From assembly GCF_011764445.1 (NCBI RefSeq), contig NZ_BLPG01000001.1, forward strand, positions 4,402,001 through 4,466,000: a DNA stretch of 64,000 bases, read 5' to 3'. Positions 44,111 to 53,853 of the stretch are shown here, in pieces. The notes beneath the pieces were generated by a model. That model had not been told where the DNA came from, made no database searches, and saw only the letters and a program-made list of their open reading frames with translations. The translations under genes and the position numbers were made by a program. Numbering within the stretch: position 1 is the first letter of the stretch; every line of letters starts with the position of its first letter. The DNA comes from Phytohabitans rumicis (GTDB lineage: Bacteria; Actinomycetota; Actinomycetes; Mycobacteriales; Micromonosporaceae).

Positions 44111-45426
44111 TCATGCCAAGCCGGGGTCGGGGGCGTCGGCCGCGGCCTGCCCCCGGCGGCGGGCGGCGGTGCCGCCGACCGCGCCGAACACCTGGCGCGT
44201 CGCCAATTCCTGCTCCATGACGCTGGCCAGCCGGCGTACGCCCTCGCGGATGCGCTCCGGCGGCGGGAACGAGAAGTTGAGCCGCATGTTGCCGGTGCCG
44301 GTGCCGTCGGCGTAGAAGCCGGTGCCCGGCACGTACGCCACTCGGGCGGCGATGGCCCGCGGCATCATCGCCTTGGCGTCGAGCCCTTCGGGAAGGTTGG
44401 CCCACACGAAGAGGCCACCCTTGGGCTCGGTCCAGGTGGTGCCGGCGGGCATCAGGTCGGCGAGGGCGGCCAGCAACGCGTCGCGCCGCTCCCGGTAGAC
44501 CTCCCGGTACGTCTTGAGCTGCTCGCGCCACGGCATGGTCGACAGGTACGCCGTCACGGCCGCCTGGGCGTACGCGCTGGGGCACAGGATCTGCGCCTCG
44601 CTGGCGATGACGAGCTTCTCGCGTACGGCGTGGGGCGCCAGGATCCAGCCGACCCGCATGCCCGGCGCGAACGTCTTGGAGAACGTGCTGAGGTAGAACA
44701 CCCCGTCCCGGCGGCGGGAGCGCAGCGGCGGGGGCGCCTCCCCGTCGAAGCTCAGCTGGCCGTACGGGTCGTCCTCGACCACCAGCAGGCCGGCCCGCTC
44801 GCAGATGTCGAGCACCCGCTCGCGCCGCTCCTCGGTCAGCGTCACGCCGGCCGGGTTCTGGAACGTCGGGATCGTGTAGAGGAACTTGGCCCGGCGACCC
44901 GAGGCGGCGACGTCCGCGATCGCCTGCTCCAGCGCCTCGGGCAGGATGCCGTCGGCGTCCATGGGCACGTGCACCACCTGGGCCTGGGCGGCCTGGAAGA
45001 CGCCGAGCGCGCCGACGTACGTGGGGCCCTCGGCGAGGACCACGTCACCGGGGTCGAGGAAGATGCGCGCGACGAGGTCGAGGGCCTGCTGGCCGCCGAC
45101 GGTCACCACGACGTCCTCCGGGGAGGCGCCGCAGCCGACGTCGATGCCGGACAGCGCCATCACCTCGCAGATGCGCTCACGGAGCTCGAGCGTGCCCTGA
45201 CCGATGCCGTACTGGAGCGTGGTGGGGCCGTGCTCCGAGGCGAGGCGGCCGAGCATCTCCCCACGGCGTCGAGCGGGAGGGCGGCGACGTACGGTGCACC
45301 ACCGGCGAGCGAGACGACCTCCGGCCGGCTGGCCACGGCGAAGAGGGCGCGGATCTCCGACGCCGTCATGCCGCGCACCCGCCGGGCGTAGCGATCGGTA
45401 TAGTCGTCAAGCGTCGTGCCGGTCAT
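44111..45426 (-). CDS. PLP-dependent aminotransferase (2-aminoadipate/MocR-type class I), one frameshift
   Basis: About 438 residues after joining two frames. The start ATG at 45426 gives MTGTTLDDYTDRYARRVRGMTASEIRALFAVASRPEVVSLAGGAPY. The second frame holds the fold-type I core: QQALDLVARIFLDPGD, FLYTIPTFQNPAGVTLTEERR, VEDDPYGQL and the PLP lysine in YLSTFSKTFAPGMRVGW. The C-terminal arginine region is GNMRLNFSFPPPERI. The break is at the C4 run 45259-45262 (+ strand); one added base gives ...DAVGEMLGRLASEHGPTTLQYG. It resembles LysN-type aminoadipate or alpha-amino acid aminotransferases without the GntR domain of MocR proteins. It forms a likely two-gene unit with the ddl-like ligase. Confidence 0.83.
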
Positions 45427-45665
45427 GACTTCACCTCGCCTAAGGGGTTTGCAAAATAAGAGGCACAGTGGTGGTCGGTCGATCGTAGTCGCCCGGAGCC
45501 ACCCACGCCTCGGGTTACCCCGTTAGGCGTCCACATGGCGGACCATGGGGTGGCTGATTGCCCGACCTCTCCCCAGACGCGAAGTTCGGGCGTACGATCT
45601 GCTGTCGGGGGCTAGGGCCTGTGTCGACGTGGATGACCGGGCTGCGTAGGAGGCGGGATTCGCCA

Positions 45666-46325
45666 ATGTCGCGACGCTTGGTCAGTCTGACACTCGACAC
45701 GCTCGAAGATCTGCCACGTCCTTGCCGGGCGTGCGTGTTCTGGGAGCTGGATCCGGTGGCGGCCGAGCGGGCGTGCGCCGCCGGAGACCCGGGCCTGGAG
45801 AAGGAGGCGTGGGTCTCCCAGACGCTGCTCGAGTGGGGTTCCTGCGGCAAGCTGGCGTACGTCGACGGCATGCCCGCCGGCTTCGTCATGTACGCCCCGC
45901 CGGCGTACGTGCCGCGCTCGATGGCGTTTCCCACTTCACCGGTATCGGCGGACGCCGCGCTGCTCATGAACGCCCACATCGTCACCGCCTTCGCCGGCGG
46001 CGGGTTGGGCCGGATGCTCGTGCAGGGCGTCGCCCGCGACCTCACCAAGCGCGGCATCAAGGCGATCGAGGCGTTCGGCGACGCCAAGTTCGGCGAGGCG
46101 GGTCAGGGCGAAGACGGCTGCCTCGCGCCGGCTGACTTCTTCCTCTCGGTGGGCTTCAAGACGGTCCGGCAGCACCCGCGCTTCCCGCGCCTCCGGCTGG
46201 AGTTGCGCACCGCGCTGTCCTGGAAGTCCGATGTGGAGTACGCGTTGGAGAAGCTGCTGGGCTCGATGAGCCCGGAGAGCCTGCTGCGCCCGGTGCGCCC
46301 GGCCACCCGCTCGACGGCCAGCTAA
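45666..46325 (+). CDS. GNAT family N-acetyltransferase
   Basis: A 219-residue GNAT-like protein. It begins MSRRLVSLTLDTLEDLPRPCRACVFWELDP, with a CRAC motif. The acetyl-CoA region is IVTAFAGGGLGRMLVQGVARDLTKRGIKAIEAFGDAKFGE, where G-G-G-L-G-R-M-L is the pyrophosphate loop. The region between, GKLAYVDGMPAGFVMYAPPAYVPRSMAFPTSPVSADAALL, is typical of an actinobacterial subfamily found between parB and trxA. The ATG at 45666 has GGAGG 12 bases upstream; an in-frame ATG nine codons earlier (45633) is possible. Substrate unknown. Confidence 0.83.
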   Translation: MSRRLVSLTLDTLEDLPRPCRACVFWELDPVAAERACAAGDPGLEKEAWVSQTLLEWGSCGKLAYVDGMPAGFVMYAPPAYVPRSMAFPTSPVSADAALLMNAHIVTAFAGGGLGRMLVQGVARDLTKRGIKAIEAFGDAKFGEAGQGEDGCLAPADFFLSVGFKTVRQHPRFPRLRLELRTALSWKSDVEYALEKLLGSMSPESLLRPVRPATRSTAS

Positions 46326-46328
46326 GCC

Positions 46329-47468
46329 CTACGCCACAGCCGCCCGGAGCGAACGGACGTCGAAGGACCCCGTCGGCACGTCCGCCTCCATCGGGAAGTA
46401 CATCCGCTGGACCGCCGCGACGATCGCCTCCACCACACGGTCGCGGAAGGCCGGGTCGATGAGGCGCTCGCGGTCGACCGGTGAGGTCAGGTAGCCCACG
46501 TCCACCCGTACGGCCGGCATGCGGGTCAGGCGCAGCAGCTCCCACGTCTTCGGCTGGGTCTGGCAGTTGCGCAGCCCGGTACGGGCGACGATCTCCCGCT
46601 GGACCAGCCCGGCGAGCCGCTCCCCCACGGTCGAGGTGACGCCGTTGCCGGTGCCGTAGTGGAAGGTGGCGACGCCGTCGGCGTCGGGGTTGGCGTGGCC
46701 GTCGACGTGCACCGAGATGAGCAGGTCGCCGCCCAACTCGTTGGCCAGCCCGGCCCGAGCCAGGTCGGTGAGCTTGCCGGCGCCGACCGGCCCGCGGGTC
46801 AGGTGTACGCGCATGCCGGCCGCGGCGAGCCGCCCCTCCAGCCGGGCCGCCATGTCGAAGGCCAGGTCGGCCTCGGTCCAGCGCAGCGGGCCGTCGCGCA
46901 CCACGACGCCCGGGTCGTCGCCACCATGACCCGCATCGATGATAATCACTTTGCCGATCAGGTTGGGCCCGGATCGGCGGAACGCCTCGGCCTCCCGCAG
47001 CCACTGCGGGCGGCCACCGACCACCTTGCGCCCGAGCCGGCGCAGCGCGTGCATGGTCTGCGGCCCGCAGGAGCCGTCCGGCACGAGACCGACCTCGCGC
47101 TGGAACTGGGCGACCGATCGCGCGGTGCGGGTGCCGTAGATGCCGTCGGCGCGCCCGACGTCGTACCCCATCTCCAGCAGACGCTCTTGGAGCGTCCGGA
47201 CGTCCTCGCCGACGAGCGGCTCGGGGACGGCGTGGTAGAGCACCCGCGCGCCGAGCCGCCAGCGGGCCGCGTCGAGGGCGCGCCACGTCTCGTCGCCGAC
47301 CTGGCCGTCGACGGTCAGGCCGCGGGTCTGCTGGAAGCTGCGTACGGCGTGCTCGGTAACCCCATCAAAGTCATCGGCACTCAAGGACTGAAGGAGATCG
47401 AGCCCCGAGAGGATCTGGTTGATTTCCGCGACCGCGGGCCCGCGGTCTCCGCGCCGAATCGGAAGCAC
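46329..47468 (-). CDS. cwlM: CwlM-like N-acetylmuramoyl-L-alanine amidase homologue
   Basis: A 379-residue protein with two peptidoglycan-binding-1 repeats (residues ~5-65 and ~85-140, e.g. LSADDFDGVTEHAVRSFQQTRGLTVDGQVGDETW) and an Amidase_3 domain (~170-360). Zinc-site residues are present in IIDAGHGGDDPG, TEADLAFDMA and LLISVHVDGHAN. The usual catalytic Glu in the V-E-x-G-F-L motif reads VDVGYLTSP here, an Asp. There is no signal peptide. In mycobacteria CwlM at this same position after trxA is cytoplasmic, is phosphorylated by PknB and activates MurA; a regulatory rather than hydrolytic role is likely here too. It is the last gene of the trxB-trxA-cwlM string. Confidence 0.88.
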   Translation of the reverse strand: MLPIRRGDRGPAVAEINQILSGLDLLQSLSADDFDGVTEHAVRSFQQTRGLTVDGQVGDETWRALDAARWRLGARVLYHAVPEPLVGEDVRTLQERLLEMGYDVGRADGIYGTRTARSVAQFQREVGLVPDGSCGPQTMHALRRLGRKVVGGRPQWLREAEAFRRSGPNLIGKVIIIDAGHGGDDPGVVVRDGPLRWTEADLAFDMAARLEGRLAAAGMRVHLTRGPVGAGKLTDLARAGLANELGGDLLISVHVDGHANPDADGVATFHYGTGNGVTSTVGERLAGLVQREIVARTGLRNCQTQPKTWELLRLTRMPAVRVDVGYLTSPVDRERLIDPAFRDRVVEAIVAAVQRMYFPMEADVPTGSFDVRSLRAAVA

Positions 47469-47547
47469 CGGCGGACCTCCTCAGTGAGTACGCCACAGGA
47501 GCCTAACCCGGCCGGCGGCACCGCGCCGCAAGACCGGATGGAACACG

Positions 47548-47581
47548 ACAGGGGCGCCCCCACAGTAGGGAGCGCCCCTGT
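47548..47581 (-). terminator. Hairpin terminator after trxA
   Basis: ACAGGGGCGC...GCGCCCCTGT with inner CCC/GGG pairs, nine bases past the trxA stop. It separates trxA from cwlM, whose start lies 80 bases further on. Confidence 0.7.
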
Positions 47582-47590
47582 ACGACAGGA

Positions 47591-47914
47591 CTAAAGAGCG
47601 GCCTCGATGAGCTTCACCAGATCACCCTTGGGCCGGGCCCCGGCCACCGACTGCACCGGCTCGCCACCCTTGAAAACCGTCAGCGTCGGCACCGACATCA
47701 CCCGGTAGGCCCGCGCCGTCTCGGGGTTTTCGTCGATGTTGAGCTTGACGATCCGCACCTTGTCGCCCATCTCACCGGCGATCTCCTCCAGCAGCGGCGA
47801 GACCTTCTTGCACGGCGCGCACCACTCGGCCCAGAAGTCCACCAGCACCGGTGTATCGGACTGCAGCACGTCGGTGGTGAAGCTGGCGTCGGTGACCGAC
47901 TTGGTTACTCCCAC
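47591..47914 (-). CDS. trxA: Thioredoxin
   Basis: A 107-residue classical thioredoxin, length and motif intact: VLVDFWAEWCAPCKKVSPLLEEIAGEM with the CAPC-type redox pair (WCAPC), the cis-Pro in VMSVPTLTVFKGGEPV, and the ending ARPKGDLVKLIEAAL. It receives electrons from the TrxB encoded just upstream (21-base gap) and reduces cytoplasmic disulfides. Confidence 0.96.
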   Translation of the reverse strand: MGVTKSVTDASFTTDVLQSDTPVLVDFWAEWCAPCKKVSPLLEEIAGEMGDKVRIVKLNIDENPETARAYRVMSVPTLTVFKGGEPVQSVAGARPKGDLVKLIEAAL

Positions 47915-47935
47915 GAGGACCCTCCCGGGTTTTGC

Positions 47936-48889
47936 TCAGACTTCCAATGATGCGATGAACCGCTCGGCGTCGAGCGCCGCGGCACAGCCCGTGCCGGCCG
48001 CGGTGATCGCCTGGCGGTAGGTGTGGTCGACCAGGTCACCCGCGGCGAAGACGCCGGGCACGCTGGTGTGGGTGGTGGGGGCGTCGACCACGACGTACCC
48101 GTTCTCGTCCATCTCGACCTGGCCGCGGAAGAGCTCGCTGCGCGGCACGTGGCCGATCGCGACGAACACACCGGTCACGTCGAGCACCTTGTCCACACCG
48201 GTGTGCACGTTGCGCACGTGTACCCCGGCCACCTTGCCGTCCTCGCCGAGGACCTGCTCGACGAGGGAGTTCCACTCGACGCGGATCTTCGGGTTGGACA
48301 GCGCCCGGTCCGCCATGATCTTGCTGGCGCGGAACTCGTCGCGACGGTGGATGATCGTCACGGTCTCGGCGAACTTGGTGAGGAACGTCGCCTCCTCCAT
48401 CGCCGAGTCGCCGCCGCCGACGACCACGATGTTTTGGCCGCGGAAGAAGAAGCCGTCACAGGTCGCGCAGGACGAGACGCCGTGGCCGAGCAGCTCCTGC
48501 TCGCCGGGCACGCCCAGCGGCCGCCAGGCTGAGCCGGTGCTCAGGATGACCGCCTTCGCGCGGTATTCGGTCTCCCCCACGTACACCTTGTGGGCGGCCG
48601 ACGAACCGATGACGCCGGTGTCAACCAGCTCGACGCGGGTCACATCATCAGTGATGAACTCGGCGCCGAATCGCTCGGCCTGCTTGCGCATCGAGTCCAT
48701 CAGCTCCGGACCCATGATCCCGTCGGGGAAGCCCGGGAAGTTTTCCACCTCGGTGGTCGTCATCAGCGCGCCACCGGACTGTGCGCCCTCGATGATCAGC
48801 GGCCGCAGGCTGGCTCGTGCGGCGTACACCGCCGCGGTGTAACCGGCCGGCCCCGAGCCGATGATGATCAGGTTTCGGACCTCGTCCAC
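47936..48889 (-). CDS. trxB: Thioredoxin reductase
   Basis: A 317-residue NADPH-flavin reductase. The FAD motif [18 protein letters not shown] is at the N-terminus, the redox-active pair is in [13 protein letters not shown], the NADPH motif is [13 protein letters not shown], and the C-terminal FAD contact is [23 protein letters not shown]. It works with trxA immediately downstream. In M. tuberculosis the sigM-trxB2-trxC-cwlM order is the same. Confidence 0.97.
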   Translation of the reverse strand: MDEVRNLIIIGSGPAGYTAAVYAARASLRPLIIEGAQSGGALMTTTEVENFPGFPDGIMGPELMDSMRKQAERFGAEFITDDVTRVELVDTGVIGSSAAHKVYVGETEYRAKAVILSTGSAWRPLGVPGEQELLGHGVSSCATCDGFFFRGQNIVVVGGGDSAMEEATFLTKFAETVTIIHRRDEFRASKIMADRALSNPKIRVEWNSLVEQVLGEDGKVAGVHVRNVHTGVDKVLDVTGVFVAIGHVPRSELFRGQVEMDENGYVVVDAPTTHTSVPGVFAAGDLVDHTYRQAITAAGTGCAAALDAERFIASLEV

Positions 48890-48974
48890 TGCCGACTCCC
48901 GTAGTGTTGTGTGCGCAGAGGAGAACCCACCGCGTGCGGCGATGATTCCCGACCCGTCGTCCGGGTGGGTCAGC

Positions 48975-49865
48975 TCACCCTATCTTCGCGTTTCCGCGGG
49001 TGTCCGCGCCCCACGCGGCCTGGCCACAGTTCGGCCCGGACGCCCATACCCACCGTGCCCCGGTGCCGTCGGTGAAAAACACGATGACCGCCGGTGAGCC
49101 GTCAAACGTGGCGAAGTCGACCACCTGGACGGTGGCCGCGCCGTTGTTGTGCTCACGGGCGATGGCGTCCAGGCACGCGGACAGCGCGGTCTGGGCGGTC
49201 AGCCGCTGCAACGCGGCCGCCGCCGTGGACTTCAGTCCCGAGCTCCCCGAGTCCTCCTCCGTCGTGGCGGACTGCGCGCTCATCGCCCGGTCGCCGTCCG
49301 GCGGCGGCTGGGCCGCCGCGAGCGTGCCGGCGCGGTAGTCCTTGCCGCTGGCCACGAGCGCCTGCGGCGTGGCCAGCTCGGCGCCCCCCGCCGCGTTGTC
49401 CCGGGCGGCCGCGGGCGCCTCCGCCGCGGTACCACTACCGGCGTCGTCGGTGCTGGAGCTGTCGGCCAGGCCGATGCCGAGGCCGGCGAAGGCCGCGAGG
49501 CTGGCGGCTACCGCCACCGGAGTGGCCCACGCGGGCCAGCGGCGCCGCAGCCGGCTCACGCTCCGTCGCGGTCCATCAGCATCTGGTACGACAGAGAGCG
49601 CGGGCCGGGTGGGCTCCTGCTCCAGGGCTGTGGCGATGCGGTCCGCCACGTCCGCGGGCATGGGCTCGGGGGTGGCGCCCCAGGCTGCCAGGTCGGCCTG
49701 GATGGTCGAGGCCGACGCCGACAGGGTCGCGTACGCCTCCGCCCAGGTCGGATCGTCGGCGACCCGCCGAGCAACGACCGCCTCGTCGGGGGTGCCGTCG
49801 AGCACCCCGCCGACGTAGTCGGCCAGCAGGTCGATGTCGACCTGGCTAAACTCCCGCCCGGTCAC
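48975..49865 (-). CDS. Anti-sigma factor paired with SigM-type ECF sigma
   Basis: A 296-residue single-pass membrane protein. The cytoplasmic N-terminus (residues 1-~110) begins [39 protein letters not shown], the zinc-finger-less anti-sigma layout in which the helix binds the sigma factor. One membrane helix follows ([22 protein letters not shown]). The outer domain is Ala/Ser-rich and then folded ([63 protein letters not shown]). The GTG at 49865 overlaps the sigma stop (GTGA), so both are translated together. Release by proteolysis on envelope or redox stress is typical of such pairs. Confidence 0.87.
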   Translation of the reverse strand: MTGREFSQVDIDLLADYVGGVLDGTPDEAVVARRVADDPTWAEAYATLSASASTIQADLAAWGATPEPMPADVADRIATALEQEPTRPALSVVPDADGPRRSVSRLRRRWPAWATPVAVAASLAAFAGLGIGLADSSSTDDAGSGTAAEAPAAARDNAAGGAELATPQALVASGKDYRAGTLAAAQPPPDGDRAMSAQSATTEEDSGSSGLKSTAAAALQRLTAQTALSACLDAIAREHNNGAATVQVVDFATFDGSPAVIVFFTDGTGARWVWASGPNCGQAAWGADTRGNAKIG

Positions 49866-50506
49866 CGTTCTTCCTCCACGCTCGCGGTGCGCGCTTGCGC
49901 CGTACTTGTTGGGACGCGGGCGCCGGGCGATGGGTTCCCGCCGCCGGCCCGAAGGTGACCTAGCACAACCGCCAGCTTGGCCCGGCCCCGCGCGCACCGG
50001 CTCTTCACCGTGCCCTCGGCCACACCCAGCATGATCGCCACCTCGGCGACCGGGTATCCCTGCACGTCGACCAGGATCAGCGCGGCGCGCTGCTCGGCCG
50101 GCAGCTGGGCCAGCGCCTGCCGTACGTCGAGCGCGGTGTCGTGGTCGACCGGCGGGGCGGCCGGCTCCGGAGCGACCGGGCGGTCCGGCTCGGAGCGGGT
50201 GCCGTCCGGCAGCGGCACGGTGGGGTGGGCCTGCCGGCGCCGGATCCGGTCGAGACAGGCGTTGACCACGATGCGGTGCAGCCAGGTGGTGACCGCCGAT
50301 TCGCCGCGGAACTTGGCCGCCGCCCGGTGCGCGGAGAGCAGCGCGTCCTGCAATGCGTCGGCGGCCTCCTCGCGATCGGTGACCGTACGCAAGGCAACCG
50401 CCCAGAGCCGGTCGCGGTGCCGGCGAAACAGCTCGGCAAACGCGTACCGGTCGCCCTCGACGTGGGCGCGCAGCAACTCGTCGTCGCTGCGTGTGCTCTG
50501 GGTCAC
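49862..50506 (-). CDS. sigM: ECF RNA polymerase sigma factor (SigM-like)
   Basis: A 214-residue group 4 sigma factor. Region 2 (YAFAELFRRHRDRLWAVALRTVTDREEAADALQDALLSAHRAAAKFRGESAVTTWLHRIVVNACLDRIRRR) binds the -10 and core; region 4 (ALAQLPAEQRAALILVDVQGYPVAEVAIMLGVAEGTVKSRCARGRAKLA) binds the -35. A Pro-rich linker joins them and the C-terminal ~25 residues are disordered. The symbol rests on position: murJ/pseudokinase-sigM-anti-sigma-trxB, as in M. tuberculosis. It starts nine bases after the pseudokinase stop. Confidence 0.9.
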   Translation of the reverse strand: MTQSTRSDDELLRAHVEGDRYAFAELFRRHRDRLWAVALRTVTDREEAADALQDALLSAHRAAAKFRGESAVTTWLHRIVVNACLDRIRRRQAHPTVPLPDGTRSEPDRPVAPEPAAPPVDHDTALDVRQALAQLPAEQRAALILVDVQGYPVAEVAIMLGVAEGTVKSRCARGRAKLAVVLGHLRAGGGNPSPGARVPTSTAQARTASVEEER

Positions 50507-50515
50507 GGCTGCACC

Positions 50516-52078
50516 CTAGCTCAAGCCCGCGACCACGATTTCCTGCACGCCGATCTTGAACGGGAACGGACCGTCACTGGTCGCCGGCATCTCGGTGATG
50601 AAGAACAGCAGGAACTGGTACTTCTGGTCGGGCTCGAACGCGTTGAAGCTCATCTTCGTCGCGTCGAACCCCTCCAGCGGCTGTCCCACCGTCTTGTACG
50701 TCCGCACGATCGCGTCGTCGCCGGAAGAGCTGTCGCCCGGGTCCTGGTCGCCGGTCCGCAGCTCGGCGGAGACGCCCGGCGCGGAGAGCGTGACCTGGAC
50801 CGAGCTGACCGTGCGCGGCTGGCCGAGGTCGATCAGGATGCCCATGCCGGGCTTCAGGTTGCCGAACTTCGCGTTCTTGTACCCGCTGGTCTCCCAGCCG
50901 GTGTTGTCGTTGCCGTCCACGACCTTGGCGACGTCGTCCAGCCCGCTGCGGTCGCCGTCGGGCGGGTCGACCACGCGCACCTGGTCCGCGCGCAGCGCGA
51001 AGTTTTGCGGCTTGGGGGCGGTTGCCCCGTCCGTACTGCCGCTGGGGGCAGCGGCCGCGGGCGAGTTCGACGGCAGGTCGGTGGGGTCGTCGTCGCCGTT
51101 GGCCAGGGCGCTGATCCCGAAGAGCAGGCCGGCGACGGCGATCGCCAGCAGCCCGGCCACGCCGGCTGCGATCTTGCGAATGGCGGTGCGCGGCGGCTCG
51201 GGAGGCACGCCCGGTGCGCCGCTGACCACCTCTCGCGTGGCGGACAGGAGCCGCAGCGGGCCGGCGTCTTCGTAGTACTGCTCCTCGGCGGCGCTGTCGA
51301 GGCGGGCCAACTCCGCCGCGAGCACGTCGGCCGCGGGGAGGGCGAGCCGGGGATCCAGCAGGTCCATGGTCAGGTCGTCGAGGTACGCCGGGACACCGGC
51401 GCGGACCTGGCGGGGCGCCGCGATGGCGCCGCCCGCGTCGCGGACCGCGTCCGGCAGCGTCGAGCGGCCGGCCTCGGTGTGCGGCCAGTGCCCGGTCAGC
51501 GCGAAGTAGAGGATGCCGCCGGTGGCCCGCACATCGGTCTCGGGCGTGTCGGCGCTGTCCGCGCGGGCGTCGGCGACCACCACGCGGCCGTCGTCGCCGA
51601 TGAGCACGGTGCCGGGGTGGATGTTGCCGTGGACCATGCCGGTCGCGTGCATCGCCGCCACCGCGTCGGCGACGGCGTGCGCGACGGCGGTCGTCCGGGT
51701 CGGATCGAGTAGCTCCTCCGCCACGATCTCGCGCAGCGACTCGCCGTCGACCCACTCGCGGACGACGTACGCCCGATCGGCCTCGTCGATGGCGTCGTAG
51801 ACGCCGACCAGGCTGGGGTGGATGACGCGGCTGGCCGCGACGGCGGCCTGCAGCATCTCCATCGCGGAGTCGCCGCCCGGATAGCGCAGTACCACCGCGA
51901 CGGGCCGCCGGAGGATGACATCGACGCCCCGCCAGACCTGCCGTCCGGCGCTGTCGTCGTTGATGTGTTGAGCGAGCTCGTACCGCTCGGCCAGGATCTC
52001 ACCGACGGTGGGTGCACCGAAGGTCATGACCTGGGGCGCGCTCTCGCTCGCCTCCTGACCTTCGCCGACCTGGGTCAC
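50516..52078 (-). CDS. Membrane pseudokinase with extracellular discoidin-like domain (MurJ partner)
   Basis: A 520-residue protein. Residues ~20-270 have a protein-kinase fold with lost catalysis: the catalytic loop HRD is HGN (HATGMVHGNIHPGTVLI), the DFG is ADAR (VVVADARAD), and no clear Lys stands in the VAIK position (PVAVVLRYPG). One membrane helix (AAGVAGLLAIAVAGLLFGISAL) precedes an external F5/8-type C-like domain (LDDVAKVVDGNDNTGWETSGY...GMGILIDLGQPRTVSSVQVTLS). In mycobacteria the corresponding module is fused to the MurJ flippase and binds FhaA when phosphorylated by PknB. Here it is a separate gene, with a + strand HerA-like gene between it and murJ. Confidence 0.88.
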   Translation of the reverse strand: MTQVGEGQEASESAPQVMTFGAPTVGEILAERYELAQHINDDSAGRQVWRGVDVILRRPVAVVLRYPGGDSAMEMLQAAVAASRVIHPSLVGVYDAIDEADRAYVVREWVDGESLREIVAEELLDPTRTTAVAHAVADAVAAMHATGMVHGNIHPGTVLIGDDGRVVVADARADSADTPETDVRATGGILYFALTGHWPHTEAGRSTLPDAVRDAGGAIAAPRQVRAGVPAYLDDLTMDLLDPRLALPAADVLAAELARLDSAAEEQYYEDAGPLRLLSATREVVSGAPGVPPEPPRTAIRKIAAGVAGLLAIAVAGLLFGISALANGDDDPTDLPSNSPAAAAPSGSTDGATAPKPQNFALRADQVRVVDPPDGDRSGLDDVAKVVDGNDNTGWETSGYKNAKFGNLKPGMGILIDLGQPRTVSSVQVTLSAPGVSAELRTGDQDPGDSSSGDDAIVRTYKTVGQPLEGFDATKMSFNAFEPDQKYQFLLFFITEMPATSDGPFPFKIGVQEIVVAGLS

Positions 52079-52323
52079 CCCGTCCTCCCTCGGTGATCGT
52101 TTCGATCAGTGGACCGGTGCTGCCTGTGGTCTGACCGCCGAGCCGCAGCCGGGCACCCCGGCGACGGGCGTCAACTCATAGCGTAGGCGCAACCGGCACC
52201 TGTCGAGAGCGACCTTACCTGGGTCGTGCGACCTCACGACACGTCATCTTCGCGTGGCACCAAACCGGATCCGAGTCGTTGCCAGCGGCCTGTCCGATTG
52301 ACAGACTTATGGTAGTTTTTGTC

Positions 52324-53853
52324 ATGACTGATCTTGCGGCACAGGTGCGCGACGGCTACGCGTTCGCGGGCGCGGCGCTGGATCTTGGCGCGCTCGTGGT
52401 GGACGACCGCGGCGAACCGGCCGCACAGGTGCGCATCCCGCTCGCCATGCTCAACCGGCACGGTCTGGTCGCGGGCGCCACGGGTACCGGCAAGACCAAG
52501 ACCCTTCAGGTGATGGCCGAGCAGCTCAGCGCCGCGGGCGTACCGGTTTTCCTCGCCGACATCAAGGGCGACGTGTCCGGCATGTCCGCGCCGGGTACGC
52601 CCAACGAGAAGATCACCGCTCGAGCCGCCGAGATCGGGCAGGACTGGGCGCCCGAGGCGTACCCGGTCGAGTTCTACGCACTCGGCGGCCACGGCACCGG
52701 CATCCCCGTGCGGGCGACGATGACGTCCTTCGGCCCGGTGCTGCTGTCCAAGGTGCTGGGGCTGTCCGACGTACAGGCGTCGTCGCTGAACCTGATCTTC
52801 CACTTCGCCGACGCCAACGGGCTGCCGCTGCTGGACGTCAAGGACCTGCGGTCGGTCATCCAGTACCTGGTCTCCGAGGAGGGAGCCGAGCAACTGCGGT
52901 CGCTCGGCGGCCTCGCCAAGCAGACCGCCGGCGTCCTGCTGCGCGAGCTGGTGGCGTTCTCCGACGCCGGCGCGGAAGACTTCTTCGGCGAGCCGGAGTT
53001 CGACACGGCCGACCTCATGCGTACGGCACCGGACGGGCGGGGCGTGGCCTCGATCCTGGAACTGCCCGGAGTGGTCACTCAACCTGCGCTCTTCTCCTCT
53101 TTCCTCATGTGGCTGCTGGCCGACCTCTTCCAGGACCTGCCCGAGGTGGGCGACGTCGACAAGCCGAAGCTGGTGTTCTTCTTCGACGAGGCGCACCTGC
53201 TCTTCAAGGACGCGTCGAAGGAGTTCCTCGAATCCATCACGCAGACGGTCCGGCTGATCCGGTCCAAGGGGGTGGGCGTCTTCTTCGTGACCCAGACGCC
53301 CAAGGACGTACACCCCGACGTGCTGGCCCAGCTCGGCAACCGGGTCCAGCACGCGCTGCGGGCGTACACGCCGGACGACGCCAAGGCGCTCAAGGCGACC
53401 GCGTCGACGTTCCCGCACTCGGCGTACGACCTGGAAGAGGTGCTGACCCAGTTGGGCACCGGGGAGGCGATCGTGACCGTGCTGTCCGAGAAGGGCGCGC
53501 CCACCCCGGTCGCGTGGACCCGGCTCCGGGCGCCACGGTCGCTGATGGCGGCCGCCGACCCCGCCGCCATGGAGGCGATCGTGCAGGCATCCCCGCTGCG
53601 CCCCAAGTACGCCGAGACGGTGGACCGGGAGTCGGCGTACGAGAAGCTGGCCGGCAAGCTCACACAGAGTTATCCACAGGCAACTCCCGCGCCGGACGCT
53701 GCTCCCACACAGACTTATCCACAGGGCAAGGGGGTGGTGGAGAAGGTGCTCGGCTCCAGCGCCGCGAAGTCGTTCATCCGAGCGGCCGCCACCGCCGCGG
53801 GCGCCGCGATCACCCGCCAGATCTTCGGCACGGCTCGGAAAAAGCGGCGCTAG
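52324..53853 (+). CDS. HerA-like / DUF853 ATPase
   Basis: A 509-residue FtsK/HerA-superfamily ATPase of the DUF853 type. Walker A is GLVAGATGTGKTKTLQ (residues ~45-60), the second conserved region is LADIKGDVSGM, and Walker B is KPKLVFFFDEAHLLF; the arginine-rich sensor and FFVTQTPKDVHPDVLAQLGNRVQHALRAYTPDD follow. The C-terminal ~70 residues are a low-complexity linker with two (S/T)YPQ motifs and a basic end (RQIFGTARKKRR). Such proteins are proposed DNA translocases with unproven roles. The ATG at 52324 fits the family start. It is convergent with murJ, overlapping by four bases. Confidence 0.87.
   Translation: MTDLAAQVRDGYAFAGAALDLGALVVDDRGEPAAQVRIPLAMLNRHGLVAGATGTGKTKTLQVMAEQLSAAGVPVFLADIKGDVSGMSAPGTPNEKITARAAEIGQDWAPEAYPVEFYALGGHGTGIPVRATMTSFGPVLLSKVLGLSDVQASSLNLIFHFADANGLPLLDVKDLRSVIQYLVSEEGAEQLRSLGGLAKQTAGVLLRELVAFSDAGAEDFFGEPEFDTADLMRTAPDGRGVASILELPGVVTQPALFSSFLMWLLADLFQDLPEVGDVDKPKLVFFFDEAHLLFKDASKEFLESITQTVRLIRSKGVGVFFVTQTPKDVHPDVLAQLGNRVQHALRAYTPDDAKALKATASTFPHSAYDLEEVLTQLGTGEAIVTVLSEKGAPTPVAWTRLRAPRSLMAAADPAAMEAIVQASPLRPKYAETVDRESAYEKLAGKLTQSYPQATPAPDAAPTQTYPQGKGVVEKVLGSSAAKSFIRAAATAAGAAITRQIFGTARKKRR
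53670..53723 (+). promoter_or_regulatory. Two perfect DnaA boxes inside the HerA-like gene
   Basis: TTATCCACA at 53670-53678 and 53715-53723, 45 bases apart, same orientation, in the linker-coding part and read in frame as YPQ. Confidence 0.6.

Noticed and set aside
52298-52320. TTGACA as a promoter for the HerA-like gene
   Set aside because: No -10 stands at 16-19 bases; the downstream TAGTTT is only nine bases away.
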